Assembly: GCF_014647975.1 (NCBI RefSeq)
Contig: NZ_BMQF01000007.1
Span: 186,001-250,000 of the forward strand
DNA from: Streptomyces fumigatiscleroticus
GTDB lineage: Bacteria > Actinomycetota > Actinomycetes > Streptomycetales > Streptomycetaceae
DNA: 64,000 bases
Reading direction: 5' to 3'
Shown: positions 18,685-28,716 of the stretch, piece after piece
Layout: each line of letters opens with the position of its first letter
Position numbering within the stretch: position 1 is the first letter of the stretch
Made by a program: the position numbers and the translations under genes
The notes under the pieces: generated by a model
The model's database searches: none
What the model saw: the letters and a program-made list of their open reading frames with translations, nothing else
Told to the model about the DNA's origin: nothing

Positions 18685-19866
18685 ATGACCTCCAGCGCAC
18701 GCCCCTTCGTCAACCGCCGGCTCGCCGAGTTCGGGACGACGATCTTCGCCGAGATGTCCGCCCTGGCCGTGCGGACCGGGGCGATCAACCTGGGCCAGGG
18801 TTTCCCGGACACCGACGGCCCCGAGGAGGTCAGGGAGGCGGCCGTGCGGGCGCTGCGCGACGGCCGGGGCAACCAGTACCCGCCGGGCCCGGGCGTGGCC
18901 GAGCTGCGCACCGCGATCGCCGGGCACCAGCGCCGCTGGTACGGACTGACCTACGATCCGGACACCGAGGTCCTGGTCACCGCGGGCGCCACGGAGGCCG
19001 TCGCCGCCGCGCTGCTGGCCCTGGTGGAACCCGGCGACGAGGTGATCGCCCTCGAGCCCTACTACGACTCCTACGCCGCCTGCATCGCGATGGCCGGCGG
19101 CACCCGCGTACCGGTGACGCTCCGCCCGCACGAGGGCGCCTTCCGCCTCGACCTCGACGAACTGCGCGACGCGGTCACCGACCGCACCCGGCTGCTGCTC
19201 CTCAACACCCCGCACAACCCGACCGGCACCGTGCTGACCCGCGAGGAGCTCACGGCCGTCGCCGAACTGGCCGTGGAGCGGGACCTGCTCGTCGTGACGG
19301 ACGAGGTCTACGAGCACCTCGTCTTCGACGACGCCGAGCACGTGCCGCTGGCCACGCTGCCGGGCATGCGCGAGCGGACGGTCTCCATCGGCTCGGCCGG
19401 CAAGACCTACTCCTTCACCGGCTGGAAGGTCGGCTGGGTGACGGCCGCCCCCGGCCTGGTCGCGGCGGTCCGCTCGGCCAAGCAGTTCCTGACCTATGTG
19501 TCGGCGGGCCCCTTCCAGTACGCGGTCGCCGAGGCGCTCGCCCTGCCCGACTCCTACTTCACCGCCTACCGCGCGGACCTGCGGGCCAAGCGCGACCTGC
19601 TGTCCGCGGGCCTTCAGGAGGCGGGCTTCGCCGTCTTCCGCCCGGCGGGCACCTACTTCGTCACCACCGACATCCGTCCCCTGGGCGTCAGCGACGGCTT
19701 CGCCTTCTGCCGCGCCCTGCCGGAACGCGCCGGCGTCGTCGCCGTCCCCAACGCGGTGTTCTACGACCACCCCGAGGCCGGCGCCCCCTTCGTCCGCTTC
19801 GCCTTCTGCAAGCGGACCACTGTCCTGGAGGAAGCGGTACGGCGTCTGAAGACGCTGGCCGGCTGA
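18685..19866 (+). CDS. Class I/II PLP-dependent aminotransferase
   Basis: 393 residues, fold type I. Key motifs: GAINLGQGFPDTDGP, GNQYPPGPG, TPHNPTGTVL (Asn binding PLP), VTDEVYEHLVFD (Asp and Tyr), SAGKTYSFTGWKVGW with the PLP lysine, and FVRFAFCK with the carboxylate-binding Arg. The closest known types are kynurenine/glutamine aminotransferases and the DapC/YbdL group; substrate cannot be fixed. ATG 18685 has AGGA eight nt upstream, better placed than for the ATG at 18676. It is divergent from the Cys/Gly-repeat gene. Confidence 0.88.
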   Translation: MTSSARPFVNRRLAEFGTTIFAEMSALAVRTGAINLGQGFPDTDGPEEVREAAVRALRDGRGNQYPPGPGVAELRTAIAGHQRRWYGLTYDPDTEVLVTAGATEAVAAALLALVEPGDEVIALEPYYDSYAACIAMAGGTRVPVTLRPHEGAFRLDLDELRDAVTDRTRLLLLNTPHNPTGTVLTREELTAVAELAVERDLLVVTDEVYEHLVFDDAEHVPLATLPGMRERTVSIGSAGKTYSFTGWKVGWVTAAPGLVAAVRSAKQFLTYVSAGPFQYAVAEALALPDSYFTAYRADLRAKRDLLSAGLQEAGFAVFRPAGTYFVTTDIRPLGVSDGFAFCRALPERAGVVAVPNAVFYDHPEAGAPFVRFAFCKRTTVLEEAVRRLKTLAG

Positions 19867-19983
19867 GCCGGGGCGGCACCGCCGCACGGGCGGTGTCACG
19901 TCGCCGCGCCGGGCGACACCGCGGGCCACCCGCTCGGCCGGACACCGCTCGCTTCGGCACCCGTCGCCCTGCATGGTGCCGGT

Positions 19984-21186
19984 GTGACCCATGTCAGCAC
20001 CCTCGTACGCCCCGTCGTCACCGAACCGGACGCCGGCGGACGCGCCCGGTCCCGGCTGCCCCTGGCCGTCGCGGCGGGATGCGCCCTGGGACTGTTCGCC
20101 GCCGCCCGGCTCACCGGCCTGGCCTTCCTGGCCGCCACCGCCTGGGCCGCCGGCCGGCAGCCGCTCACCCTGCTCGGACGGTCCTGGGACTCCCTGTGGT
20201 ACCTGGGCATCGCCGCCGACGGCTACGGCCGCACCCTGCACTTCCGTCCCGATCTGATCCAGAGCGACCTGGCGTTCTTCCCGCTCTATCCGGCGCTGGT
20301 GCGCATCATGACCGCCCTCGGCCCGCTGGGCGTCACCGGAACCGGCCTGGTGGTCTCCTGGCTCGCGGCCGCGATCGCCGCCTGCGGCATCTACGCCGTC
20401 GGCGCCCGGCTGCACGGACGGGCCGTCGCCACCGCCCTCGTCGGGCTGTGGGGCCTGCTGCCGCACTCGGTGGTGCTGTCGATGGCGTACACCGAGCCGG
20501 TGCTCACCGCGCTGGCCGCCTGGTCGCTGTACGCGGTGCTCACCGGGCGCTGGCTGTGCGCCGGAATCCTGGCCGCGCTGGCGGGGCTCGCCCGGCCCAA
20601 CGGGATCGCGGTGGCGGCGGCGGTGCTGGCCGCCGCGGCCCACGAGGTCTGGCGCCACCGGCACCGCACCGGGCGGATCGCCCCGGGGCTGTGGGCGGGC
20701 GCCGCGCTGGCGCCGCTCGGCTGGAGCGCGTACGTGCTGTGGGTCGGGCACCGGCGCCACGACCTGCTCGGCGGCTACTTCGCGGTGCAGCGGCTGTGGG
20801 GCTCACGCTTCGACTTCGGAGCGGGCTCGCTGGGCTTCGTCCGCCATCTGCTCCGGCGCGGCGACGAGTTCGTGTTCCCGATGACGATGGTGATCGTGGG
20901 CGCGGCGGTGGTGCTCTGCGCCCTGCTGATCGCCGACCGGCCCCCGCTGCCGCTGCTGGTGTACACCGGTGTCCTGCTGCTGATCACCCTCGGCGGCTCG
21001 GGCTTCTTCGCCTCCAAGCCCCGTTTCCTGCTGCCCGCCTTCCCGCTGCTGCTGCCGCTCGCGCGGGCCCTGGTGCGCACGGCGAGAGCCCGGCCCTGGC
21101 ACGCCACCGTCGTGGCCGGCGCCCTGGCCGGGCTCTCGTTCACCTACGGCGCGTACCTGGTCGTGCTGGCCGACACGCCGCTGTAG
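19984..21186 (+). CDS. GT-C type integral membrane glycosyltransferase (PIG-V-like)
   Basis: 400 residues with about nine transmembrane helices. The segment SWDSLWYLGIAADGYG is typical of PIG-V-like mannosyltransferases and other GT-C enzymes that use a polyprenyl-phosphate sugar donor; the Asp is the expected catalytic residue. AFFPLYPALVRIM and SMAYTEPVLTALAAWSLY also match this group. Likely adds a sugar to a lipid or exported protein outside the membrane. GTG start, 117 bp after the aminotransferase stop and 13 bp convergent with the YbjN gene. Confidence 0.8.
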   Translation: MTHVSTLVRPVVTEPDAGGRARSRLPLAVAAGCALGLFAAARLTGLAFLAATAWAAGRQPLTLLGRSWDSLWYLGIAADGYGRTLHFRPDLIQSDLAFFPLYPALVRIMTALGPLGVTGTGLVVSWLAAAIAACGIYAVGARLHGRAVATALVGLWGLLPHSVVLSMAYTEPVLTALAAWSLYAVLTGRWLCAGILAALAGLARPNGIAVAAAVLAAAAHEVWRHRHRTGRIAPGLWAGAALAPLGWSAYVLWVGHRRHDLLGGYFAVQRLWGSRFDFGAGSLGFVRHLLRRGDEFVFPMTMVIVGAAVVLCALLIADRPPLPLLVYTGVLLLITLGGSGFFASKPRFLLPAFPLLLPLARALVRTARARPWHATVVAGALAGLSFTYGAYLVVLADTPL

Positions 21187-21199
21187 GACGGGTTCGGAC

Positions 21200-21730
21200 C
21201 TACTCCTCGCCGTCCTCGGGCTGCCCCGCGTCGTTGATGTCCTGCTCCAGGCCGAGCTGTTCCACGAGCCACTTGTCGAACTCGATGGCGGCCCGCACCC
21301 AGCTGACCGTCGAGGAGACGAAGTGCTCCAGGCTGACGCCCATGCCGATCAGCATCTGGGCCTCGCCGATCAGCCGGACGGTGCCGTCGTCGTGGGTGTG
21401 GCTGTAGACCTTGGGCCACAGGGTCCGCCGGTTCCAGTCGTCGATGGACTCCAGCAGCTGCGGCTTCTCGTCGATCTTGTGGGGGCGGTCGTAGAACGTC
21501 CGCACCGAGAAGACCTGCTGGTCGTCCTCGCCGCGGAACATGAAGTACGTACGGAACTGCTCCCACGGCGCCGCGAGGTCGCCCTCGTCGTCGACGACGT
21601 ACTTGAGCTCCATCTGGTCGAGGAGCTGCTTCACGAGGTCCTGATCCGGGACGACGGGGCCCGCCGGTCCTTGGGGCTGCGGCTCGGGCTGGCCCCCGAA
21701 GTTCGGAATCGAGGACGGGTCGATGCTCAC
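21200..21730 (-). CDS. YbjN domain-containing protein
   Basis: 176 residues with the sensory-transduction YbjN fold: LKYVVDDEGDLAAPWEQFRTYFMF, SVRTFYDRPHK and GEAQMLIGMGVSLEHF. Related in fold to type III secretion chaperones and seen in many actinobacteria; the role is not known. GTG 21730 was chosen because GAAGGG lies about 10 nt upstream and the conserved domain follows a Pro/Gln-rich linker. The ORF could extend to 21862 but the added part is unconserved. Confidence 0.82.
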   Translation of the reverse strand: MSIDPSSIPNFGGQPEPQPQGPAGPVVPDQDLVKQLLDQMELKYVVDDEGDLAAPWEQFRTYFMFRGEDDQQVFSVRTFYDRPHKIDEKPQLLESIDDWNRRTLWPKVYSHTHDDGTVRLIGEAQMLIGMGVSLEHFVSSTVSWVRAAIEFDKWLVEQLGLEQDINDAGQPEDGEE

Positions 21731-21858
21731 CGTGTTTTTCCCTTCGTACGGATTCCGCCATCCTCCCCTATCCGGGGAGGGGGGTGGCAAGCCCCGGCGG
21801 GCCTGTCGGCCACCGGCTGACTCGATCCGGTCAACCGCGGCCCGTCCGTACGACGGGC

Positions 21859-21897
21859 GCACGGCCCGCCCCCTCCCAGCGGGGCGGCGGGCCGTGC
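21859..21897. terminator. Hairpin terminator after clpB
   Basis: GCACGGCCCGCC pairs with GGCGGGCCGTGC across 15 nt. It lies 15 bp downstream of the clpB stop. Confidence 0.65.
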
Positions 21898-21911
21898 GCG
21901 CCGGCGCGGTC

Positions 21912-24509
<2,598 letters not shown>

Positions 24510-24578
24510 GTTCGCGTTCTCCTCCTGGCTCGACGGTCGGCCACGTATCCCAGTGCTGACTCAGGCAACGTGCACAAA

Positions 24579-24599
24579 GTTGAGTCTATTCCACTCAAG
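24579..24599. promoter_or_regulatory. HAIR operator for HspR, clpB promoter
   Basis: GTTGAGT-N7-ACTCAAG matches the HspR-associated inverted repeat CTTGAGT-N7-ACTCAAG with one change. It lies 70 bp upstream of the clpB start. HspR, encoded in this window at 30375, is expected to repress here. Confidence 0.88.
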
Positions 24600-24742
24600 G
24601 CACGGGACGGGAGTGCCCCGGCCGCCGATTCGCCCACGGAGGAAGGAAACGCCGATGGGCGCGCTCGGGAGCGCGCCCATCAAGACGGCCGGTTTCGGCC
24701 AGTGATCGAGGGGGTGGATACCTGGAAATGTCCGCCAGAACT

Positions 24743-24783
24743 GCAGCGGCGTCACCGTGTTCAGGTCACGGTGACGCCGCTGC
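24743..24783. terminator. 17-bp stem terminator
   Basis: GCAGCGGCGTCACCGTG pairs perfectly with CACGGTGACGCCGCTGC over a 7-nt loop. It lies about 45 bp downstream of the Rieske-like gene stop on the minus strand and can end that two-gene transcript. Confidence 0.75.
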
Positions 24784-24826
24784 GGGGGGAAGCACCTGAG
24801 CGATCTTTTGCGACGGGGGAATCGCG

Positions 24827-25162
24827 TCAGGCACTGCGGGGGGTGGCTGAGATGGTCCTCGGTTCGGGGGCTTCCGGCTGCGCGAGCCGGTGGTCCCGCT
24901 GGTCCAGGTTCACAAAGATCATCCCGTACCGGATGGCACACCTCACGGGCTGCGGCGCCCCCCGGGGCCGCCGCAGACACCGGTACGCTCGCACGTCTCC
25001 GTCCTCGTCGCGCGTGACGACGACCGGCTCCCCGAAGACGGTCACCATCAGCGAGTCACCGCTGTGGGGGATGGCGGTGGACAGGTCGATGAAGTGCCAG
25101 CCGGACCGGTAGGCCGAGGCCATCTCACGACGGAACGACCGGTCGTCGGGTGGTGTGGTCAT
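24827..25162 (-). CDS. Small degenerate Rieske-fold protein
   Basis: 111 residues. The segment WHFIDLSTAIPHSGDSLMVTVFGEPVV and its continuation VVTRDEDGDVRAYRC follow the strand pattern of Rieske domains in ring-hydroxylating oxygenases, and YGMIFVNLDQ matches the strand after the cluster. The cluster ligands are not intact: where C-x-H and C-x2-H are expected the sequence reads CLRRPRG and CAIRYG, so both histidines are missing and no [2Fe-2S] centre is expected. No catalytic domain follows. ATG 25162 lies 5 bp after the stop of the exported peptide gene, so the two are coupled. Function unknown; a binding or maturation partner of the peptide is an inference. Confidence 0.6.
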   Translation of the reverse strand: MTTPPDDRSFRREMASAYRSGWHFIDLSTAIPHSGDSLMVTVFGEPVVVTRDEDGDVRAYRCLRRPRGAPQPVRCAIRYGMIFVNLDQRDHRLAQPEAPEPRTISATPRSA

Positions 25163-25167
25163 CGCGA

Positions 25168-25353
25168 TCAGGCCCACGAACTGTCGTCGGTGTGGTCCGT
25201 GCCGACCACCACCGCACTCGACACCGCTTCCGCCCGAACGTCACTGGACTTGCCGGCCAGGCCGCTCACGGCCCCGAGTACCACAACGGCGGAAAGAGCA
25301 GCGGCAAGTACCGAGCGAAGCATTCTCTTACTCATAGTCGGCTTCGTCCTCAC
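25168..25353 (-). CDS. Small exported peptide
   Basis: 61 residues. A basic start (MRTKPTMSKRM) and a hydrophobic core (SVLAAALSAVVVLGAVSGLAG) form a signal peptide; the remaining tail is short and ends TDHTDDSSWA. GTG 25353 has AGGAG 9 nt upstream, better than ATG 25335. It heads a two-gene unit with the Rieske-like gene and is divergent from the first of three paralogous regulators, 113 bp away. Size and context suggest a signal or modified peptide; no such role is proven. Confidence 0.6.
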   Translation of the reverse strand: MRTKPTMSKRMLRSVLAAALSAVVVLGAVSGLAGKSSDVRAEAVSSAVVVGTDHTDDSSWA

Positions 25354-25466
25354 TCGATGGTCTCCTCTTCCCCCGTCGGATAAGACGATGGCTCATTCGG
25401 GCACGTCATGGCCACACAATCGATGCATCATGTTCCTGCATGTTCAGGACCCTGGGGGGTGGAAAA

Positions 25467-26477
25467 TTGGGGACAAAGGGTACAGAAACCGTACATTCCC
25501 ATGCCATAACCGATCTCTGCGACGAAGGGAGCCGGCTCTACGCCGGTGCGCTGCGCGCTGGCCGTATCGCTCGGGCGGACGCGGAGTCGGCTCCCTGCCT
25601 GATGGAGTTCGCCCTTCTGCATCCGGACCCGGACGATCCGAACTGGCTGCGGCCGGTACCGCCCTCGGTCGCCCTGGCCCAGCGGCTCCACCCCATCGAA
25701 CGGGAGATCACGGAGCGCAGGCGGCTCTCCGTGGAGCTGGCGGAGTTCTTCGAACCGTTCATGGCCGCGAGTGCCCAGTCCACCGCGAGCACGCACTCCA
25801 TGACGGTGCTGGAGGGCAGGGACCGCATCAACGCGGCGCTGAACATCGCCACCACCGAGTGCCAGACCGAGATGCTCACCGTGCAGCCCGGCGGCCGCCG
25901 GCCGGCCAGCGCCCTGCTGAAGGGCGTGGAGCGCGACCGGCCGCTGATCGAGCGGGGGGTCCGGCTGCGGACGCTGTACCAGCACACCGCGCGGCACAGT
26001 CCCGAGACCCTCGCCTACGTGGAGCAGATCGCCGACGGCAAGGTCGAGATCCGCACCATCGACGAACTGGTGGAACGTCTCATCATCTGCGACGAGACGG
26101 TGGCGTTCATCCCGATCCGGGAGGACCGGCAGGTCGCCCTGGAGCTCCGCCACCCCGGCCTGGTCCGCTACCTGATCAAGGTCTTCGAGTTCATGTGGAC
26201 CCGCGCGGTCCCGCTGAAGAGCGGAACCCCGTACGAGACCGCGCCCGACGGCATCACCGACATCCAGCACTCCATCGCCAAGCTCCTGGTGGAGGGGCAC
26301 GTCGACGAGGCCATAGCCCGCCGGCTGGGGATGAATGTGCGCACCTGCCGTGCCCACATCGCCAAGCTGGCCTCCGCCCTGGGCAGCGGAAGCCGGGCCC
26401 AGCTCGGGTACCTCATCGCACAGTCGGGGATCCTGGAACAGGACCGCTCGGCTCCGGCGGAGGCGGGCAGAGCATGA
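25467..26477 (+). CDS. Regulator with TrmB/PLD-like half and LuxR HTH, paralogue 1
   Basis: 336 residues from TTG 25467. An N-terminal helical region (DLCDEGSRLYAGALRAG, CLMEFALLHPDPDD) is followed by a TrmB/phospholipase-D-like sensor domain (TEMLTVQPGG, RTLYQHTARHSPETLAY, ETVAFIPIREDRQVALELRHP) and a C-terminal LuxR-type HTH (SIAKLLVEGHVDEAIARRL, NVRTCRAHIAKL). TTG is preferred because GGGGGG precedes it and the resulting N-terminus aligns with paralogue 3; an ATG at 25440 would add nine residues. It is divergent from the exported peptide and 49 bp upstream of paralogue 2. Confidence 0.8.
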   Translation: MGTKGTETVHSHAITDLCDEGSRLYAGALRAGRIARADAESAPCLMEFALLHPDPDDPNWLRPVPPSVALAQRLHPIEREITERRRLSVELAEFFEPFMAASAQSTASTHSMTVLEGRDRINAALNIATTECQTEMLTVQPGGRRPASALLKGVERDRPLIERGVRLRTLYQHTARHSPETLAYVEQIADGKVEIRTIDELVERLIICDETVAFIPIREDRQVALELRHPGLVRYLIKVFEFMWTRAVPLKSGTPYETAPDGITDIQHSIAKLLVEGHVDEAIARRLGMNVRTCRAHIAKLASALGSGSRAQLGYLIAQSGILEQDRSAPAEAGRA

Positions 26478-26526
26478 CCGGACAGCCCGCGGGACCGGGC
26501 ACCTCCCAACGGCGGGGAGCCGCCGA

Positions 26527-27510
26527 GTGACCCCGGCACCGCATCCGGCCCACGGCCCCGAGGAGCTGTGCGCCGCGGGAACCGAGCTGTACCGGCAGGC
26601 GCTGCGGGACGGCAGCGTACGGTCCGAGGACGTCACGGCGGCACCCTGCCTGGTCGACTTCGGGCTGCTGCACCCCGCCGCCGAGGACCTGGACCGGCTC
26701 CAGCCCGTCGCACCGGTCGTCGCCCTGCACCGGCTGCTGAAGGTCTCGGAGGACCGCATCGCCACCGAGCGGCGCCGCGAGGCCCGGCTCACCGAGGTGT
26801 TCGAGCCGCTGATGCGCGTGGACGGCCGTCCCGGAACCCTGCCGGAGACCCCGCTCATCACGGTCCTCAGCACCAAGGAGCGCATCAGCCAGGCCATCGA
26901 GGAGGCCGTGGCCGACGCCACCGACGTGCTGGCCATCCATCCGCACACCAGCCATATCGGGCCCCACCCCAGCATGCACGAGCAGGCCTTCCGGCGCGAT
27001 CAGGCCCTGCTGGACCGCGGCGGCCGTATCCGCACCCTCTACCAGCACACCCTGCGCTACGCCCCCACCGTGCTCGCCCGTTACGAACTGCTCCAGGGCG
27101 ACGTCGAGGCCCGCACCCTGGACGAGGTCACCGAGCGGCTGATCGTGCTCGACCGCGCCGTCGCCTTCATCCCCGCCAACGCCGACCGCAGCCTGGCCCT
27201 GGAAGTACGCCACCCGGCCCTCGTGGAGTACTTCGCCACCACCTTCGACCGTCTGTGGCGCCTGGCCACCCCCATGTACCCCAAGGCCGCCCCCCAGCCG
27301 CCCCGCGACGGCATCACCCCCCGCCAGCGCGCCATCGCCGCCCTGCTCGTCGAGGGGCACACCGACGCCGTCGTCGCCGACCGGCTCGGCATGAACATCC
27401 GTACCGCCCGCGTCCACATCGCCAAGCTCGCGACGGTGCTGGGCAGTTCCAGCCGGGCCCAGCTCGGCTATCTCATCGCACGCTCGGGGATCCTCGATCG
27501 GGAAAGCTGA
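26527..27510 (+). CDS. Regulator with TrmB/PLD-like half and LuxR HTH, paralogue 2
   Basis: 327 residues, same architecture as its neighbours: EELCAAGTELYRQALRDG, CLVDFGLLHPAAED, RTLYQHTLRYAPTVLARYE, AVAFIPANADRSLALEVRHP, then HTH RQRAIAALLVEGHTDAVVADR and MNIRTARVHIAKL. In the centre it reads DVLAIHPHTSHIGPHPS, with extra histidines where the other two have LTVQPGG, so the ligand site may differ. GTG start with GGGGAG upstream. Its 3' end overlaps the convergent paralogue 3 by 38 bp. Confidence 0.82.
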   Translation: MTPAPHPAHGPEELCAAGTELYRQALRDGSVRSEDVTAAPCLVDFGLLHPAAEDLDRLQPVAPVVALHRLLKVSEDRIATERRREARLTEVFEPLMRVDGRPGTLPETPLITVLSTKERISQAIEEAVADATDVLAIHPHTSHIGPHPSMHEQAFRRDQALLDRGGRIRTLYQHTLRYAPTVLARYELLQGDVEARTLDEVTERLIVLDRAVAFIPANADRSLALEVRHPALVEYFATTFDRLWRLATPMYPKAAPQPPRDGITPRQRAIAALLVEGHTDAVVADRLGMNIRTARVHIAKLATVLGSSSRAQLGYLIARSGILDRES

Positions 27511-28510
27511 GCGAGGCGGCCGAGCGGGGCGGGCCGTCCAGGCCCACCTGCGCGATGCGCACGCCCAGCTGGGTGCGGCTGGCCGCGCCCAGCGTCTCCG
27601 ACAGCCGGGCGATATGGGCCCGGCAGGTACGCACGCTGATGCCCAGCCGTTCCGCGATCACCGCGTCCTGGTGCCCCTCCGCCAGCAGGGCCGCGATGGA
27701 CTGCTCCCGGTGCGAGATGCCCTCGATGCCGGTGTCCGGGAGCTTGGCGCTCAGCGGGATCGCCAGCCGCCACAGCCGCTCGAAGACCGTGACCAGATAC
27801 TCCACGAGCGCCGGATGGCGCAGCTCCAGCGCCATCGTGCGGTCGGCGTTGGCGGGGATGAAGGCCACCGTGCGGTCGAAGAGGATCAGCCGGTCGATCA
27901 CCTCGTCCAGTGTGCGCGCCTCGACCGCGTCGCCCATCAGCTCCAGATAGTTGAGCAGCCCCTGGCCGTGCCGTGCCACATGCGTGTACAGATCGCGCAT
28001 GCGCACCCCGCGCCCGCGCAGCGCCAGCGCCCGGTGCAGCCCCTCCGACAGCTCGTGCTCGCGCCGGATGCCGCCGGGCTGCACCGTCAGCACCTCCGTG
28101 GTGCACGCGTCGGTCGCCTCGTCCATCGCGGCCTGGATCCGGGACAGCCCGTCCAGCACACGGATCGCCGCGCCCTCCGTCGCGGCCGGCGCCAGCGGCA
28201 CCTGGCGGCCCAGACCGGCGTACCACTCGAAGGCCGCCACCGCCGAGCCCATCCGCCGCTGACTGGCGCTCACCTCGTCGTACACCCCGCGCAGCAGCCG
28301 GGTCATGACCTCCTGCGGGGAGGTCGGCACCAGCCAGTCCATGTCGTCGGGGTCGGGGTGCAGCAGGGCGAGTTCCAGCAGGCAGGGCACCGTCTCGGCG
28401 TCCCGGCGCGGCACGCGGCCGCGCCGTACGGCCCGGGAATACACGCGATCCCCGGCCTCGCACAGTCGGTCAGCACCGTGTGGATGCTCCTCCGTCCCGT
28501 GCCCGGCCAT
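27473..28510 (-). CDS. Regulator with TrmB/PLD-like half and LuxR HTH, paralogue 3
   Basis: 345 residues from ATG 28510 (GGGGGTGGG upstream). The parts match the other two: DRLCEAGDRVYSRAVRRG, CLLELALLHPDPDD, TEVLTVQPGGIRREHELSE, RDLYTHVARHGQGLLNY, TVAFIPANADRTMALELRHP, and HTH REQSIAALLAEGHQDAVIAER with SVRTCRAHIARL. A Ser/Pro-rich tail of about 25 residues, encoded in the overlap with paralogue 2, is not shared. Opposite orientation to 1 and 2, so it probably answers to a different promoter. Confidence 0.82.
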   Translation of the reverse strand: MAGHGTEEHPHGADRLCEAGDRVYSRAVRRGRVPRRDAETVPCLLELALLHPDPDDMDWLVPTSPQEVMTRLLRGVYDEVSASQRRMGSAVAAFEWYAGLGRQVPLAPAATEGAAIRVLDGLSRIQAAMDEATDACTTEVLTVQPGGIRREHELSEGLHRALALRGRGVRMRDLYTHVARHGQGLLNYLELMGDAVEARTLDEVIDRLILFDRTVAFIPANADRTMALELRHPALVEYLVTVFERLWRLAIPLSAKLPDTGIEGISHREQSIAALLAEGHQDAVIAERLGISVRTCRAHIARLSETLGAASRTQLGVRIAQVGLDGPPRSAASLSFPDRGSPSVR

Positions 28511-28694
28511 CGCCCATCCCACCCCCGGTTCCAGCCTCTTTCCGCAGCGCAACTATGCGCGGCCGGGACCCGGTGTGCAACACGGCTCAGCGCGCAGTGA
28601 CCGTCGGAAACCGCCGGAACGCCTCACTGTGTCCGAGCCCCCGCCCGCCGCTTCGCAACAAGCTGACGGTGAAGTCCCGTACCCGCCGAGGGCG

Positions 28695-28714
28695 CCGGGG
28701 AACCGTTTCCCCGG
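28695..28714. terminator. Terminator after xylF-like gene
   Basis: CCGGGGAA pairs with TTCCCCGG over CCGT, immediately downstream of the sugar-binding protein stop on the minus strand. Confidence 0.55.
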
Positions 28715-28716
28715 GG

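Larger units (their letters stand above)
24510..24826. other. 317-bp region: HAIR, palindromic hairpin, terminator
   Basis: Besides the HAIR site it holds a perfect palindrome at 24654-24681 (GATGGGCGCGCTC with its complement, 2-nt loop) and a second hairpin at 24743-24783. The first palindrome contains a plus-strand ATG at 24655, preceded by GGAGGAAGG, that would encode only 16 residues ending at 24705. It may be a short leader peptide or chance. Confidence 0.4.

Noticed and set aside
18202..20760. Open frame of about 850 codons on the minus strand
   Set aside because: It runs antisense through the aminotransferase and glycosyltransferase genes, is low in complexity, and only its last 115 codons (the Cys/Gly-repeat gene) have a good SD and codon bias.
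24827..25162. Functional Rieske oxygenase component
   Set aside because: The two histidine ligands and the catalytic domain are missing.
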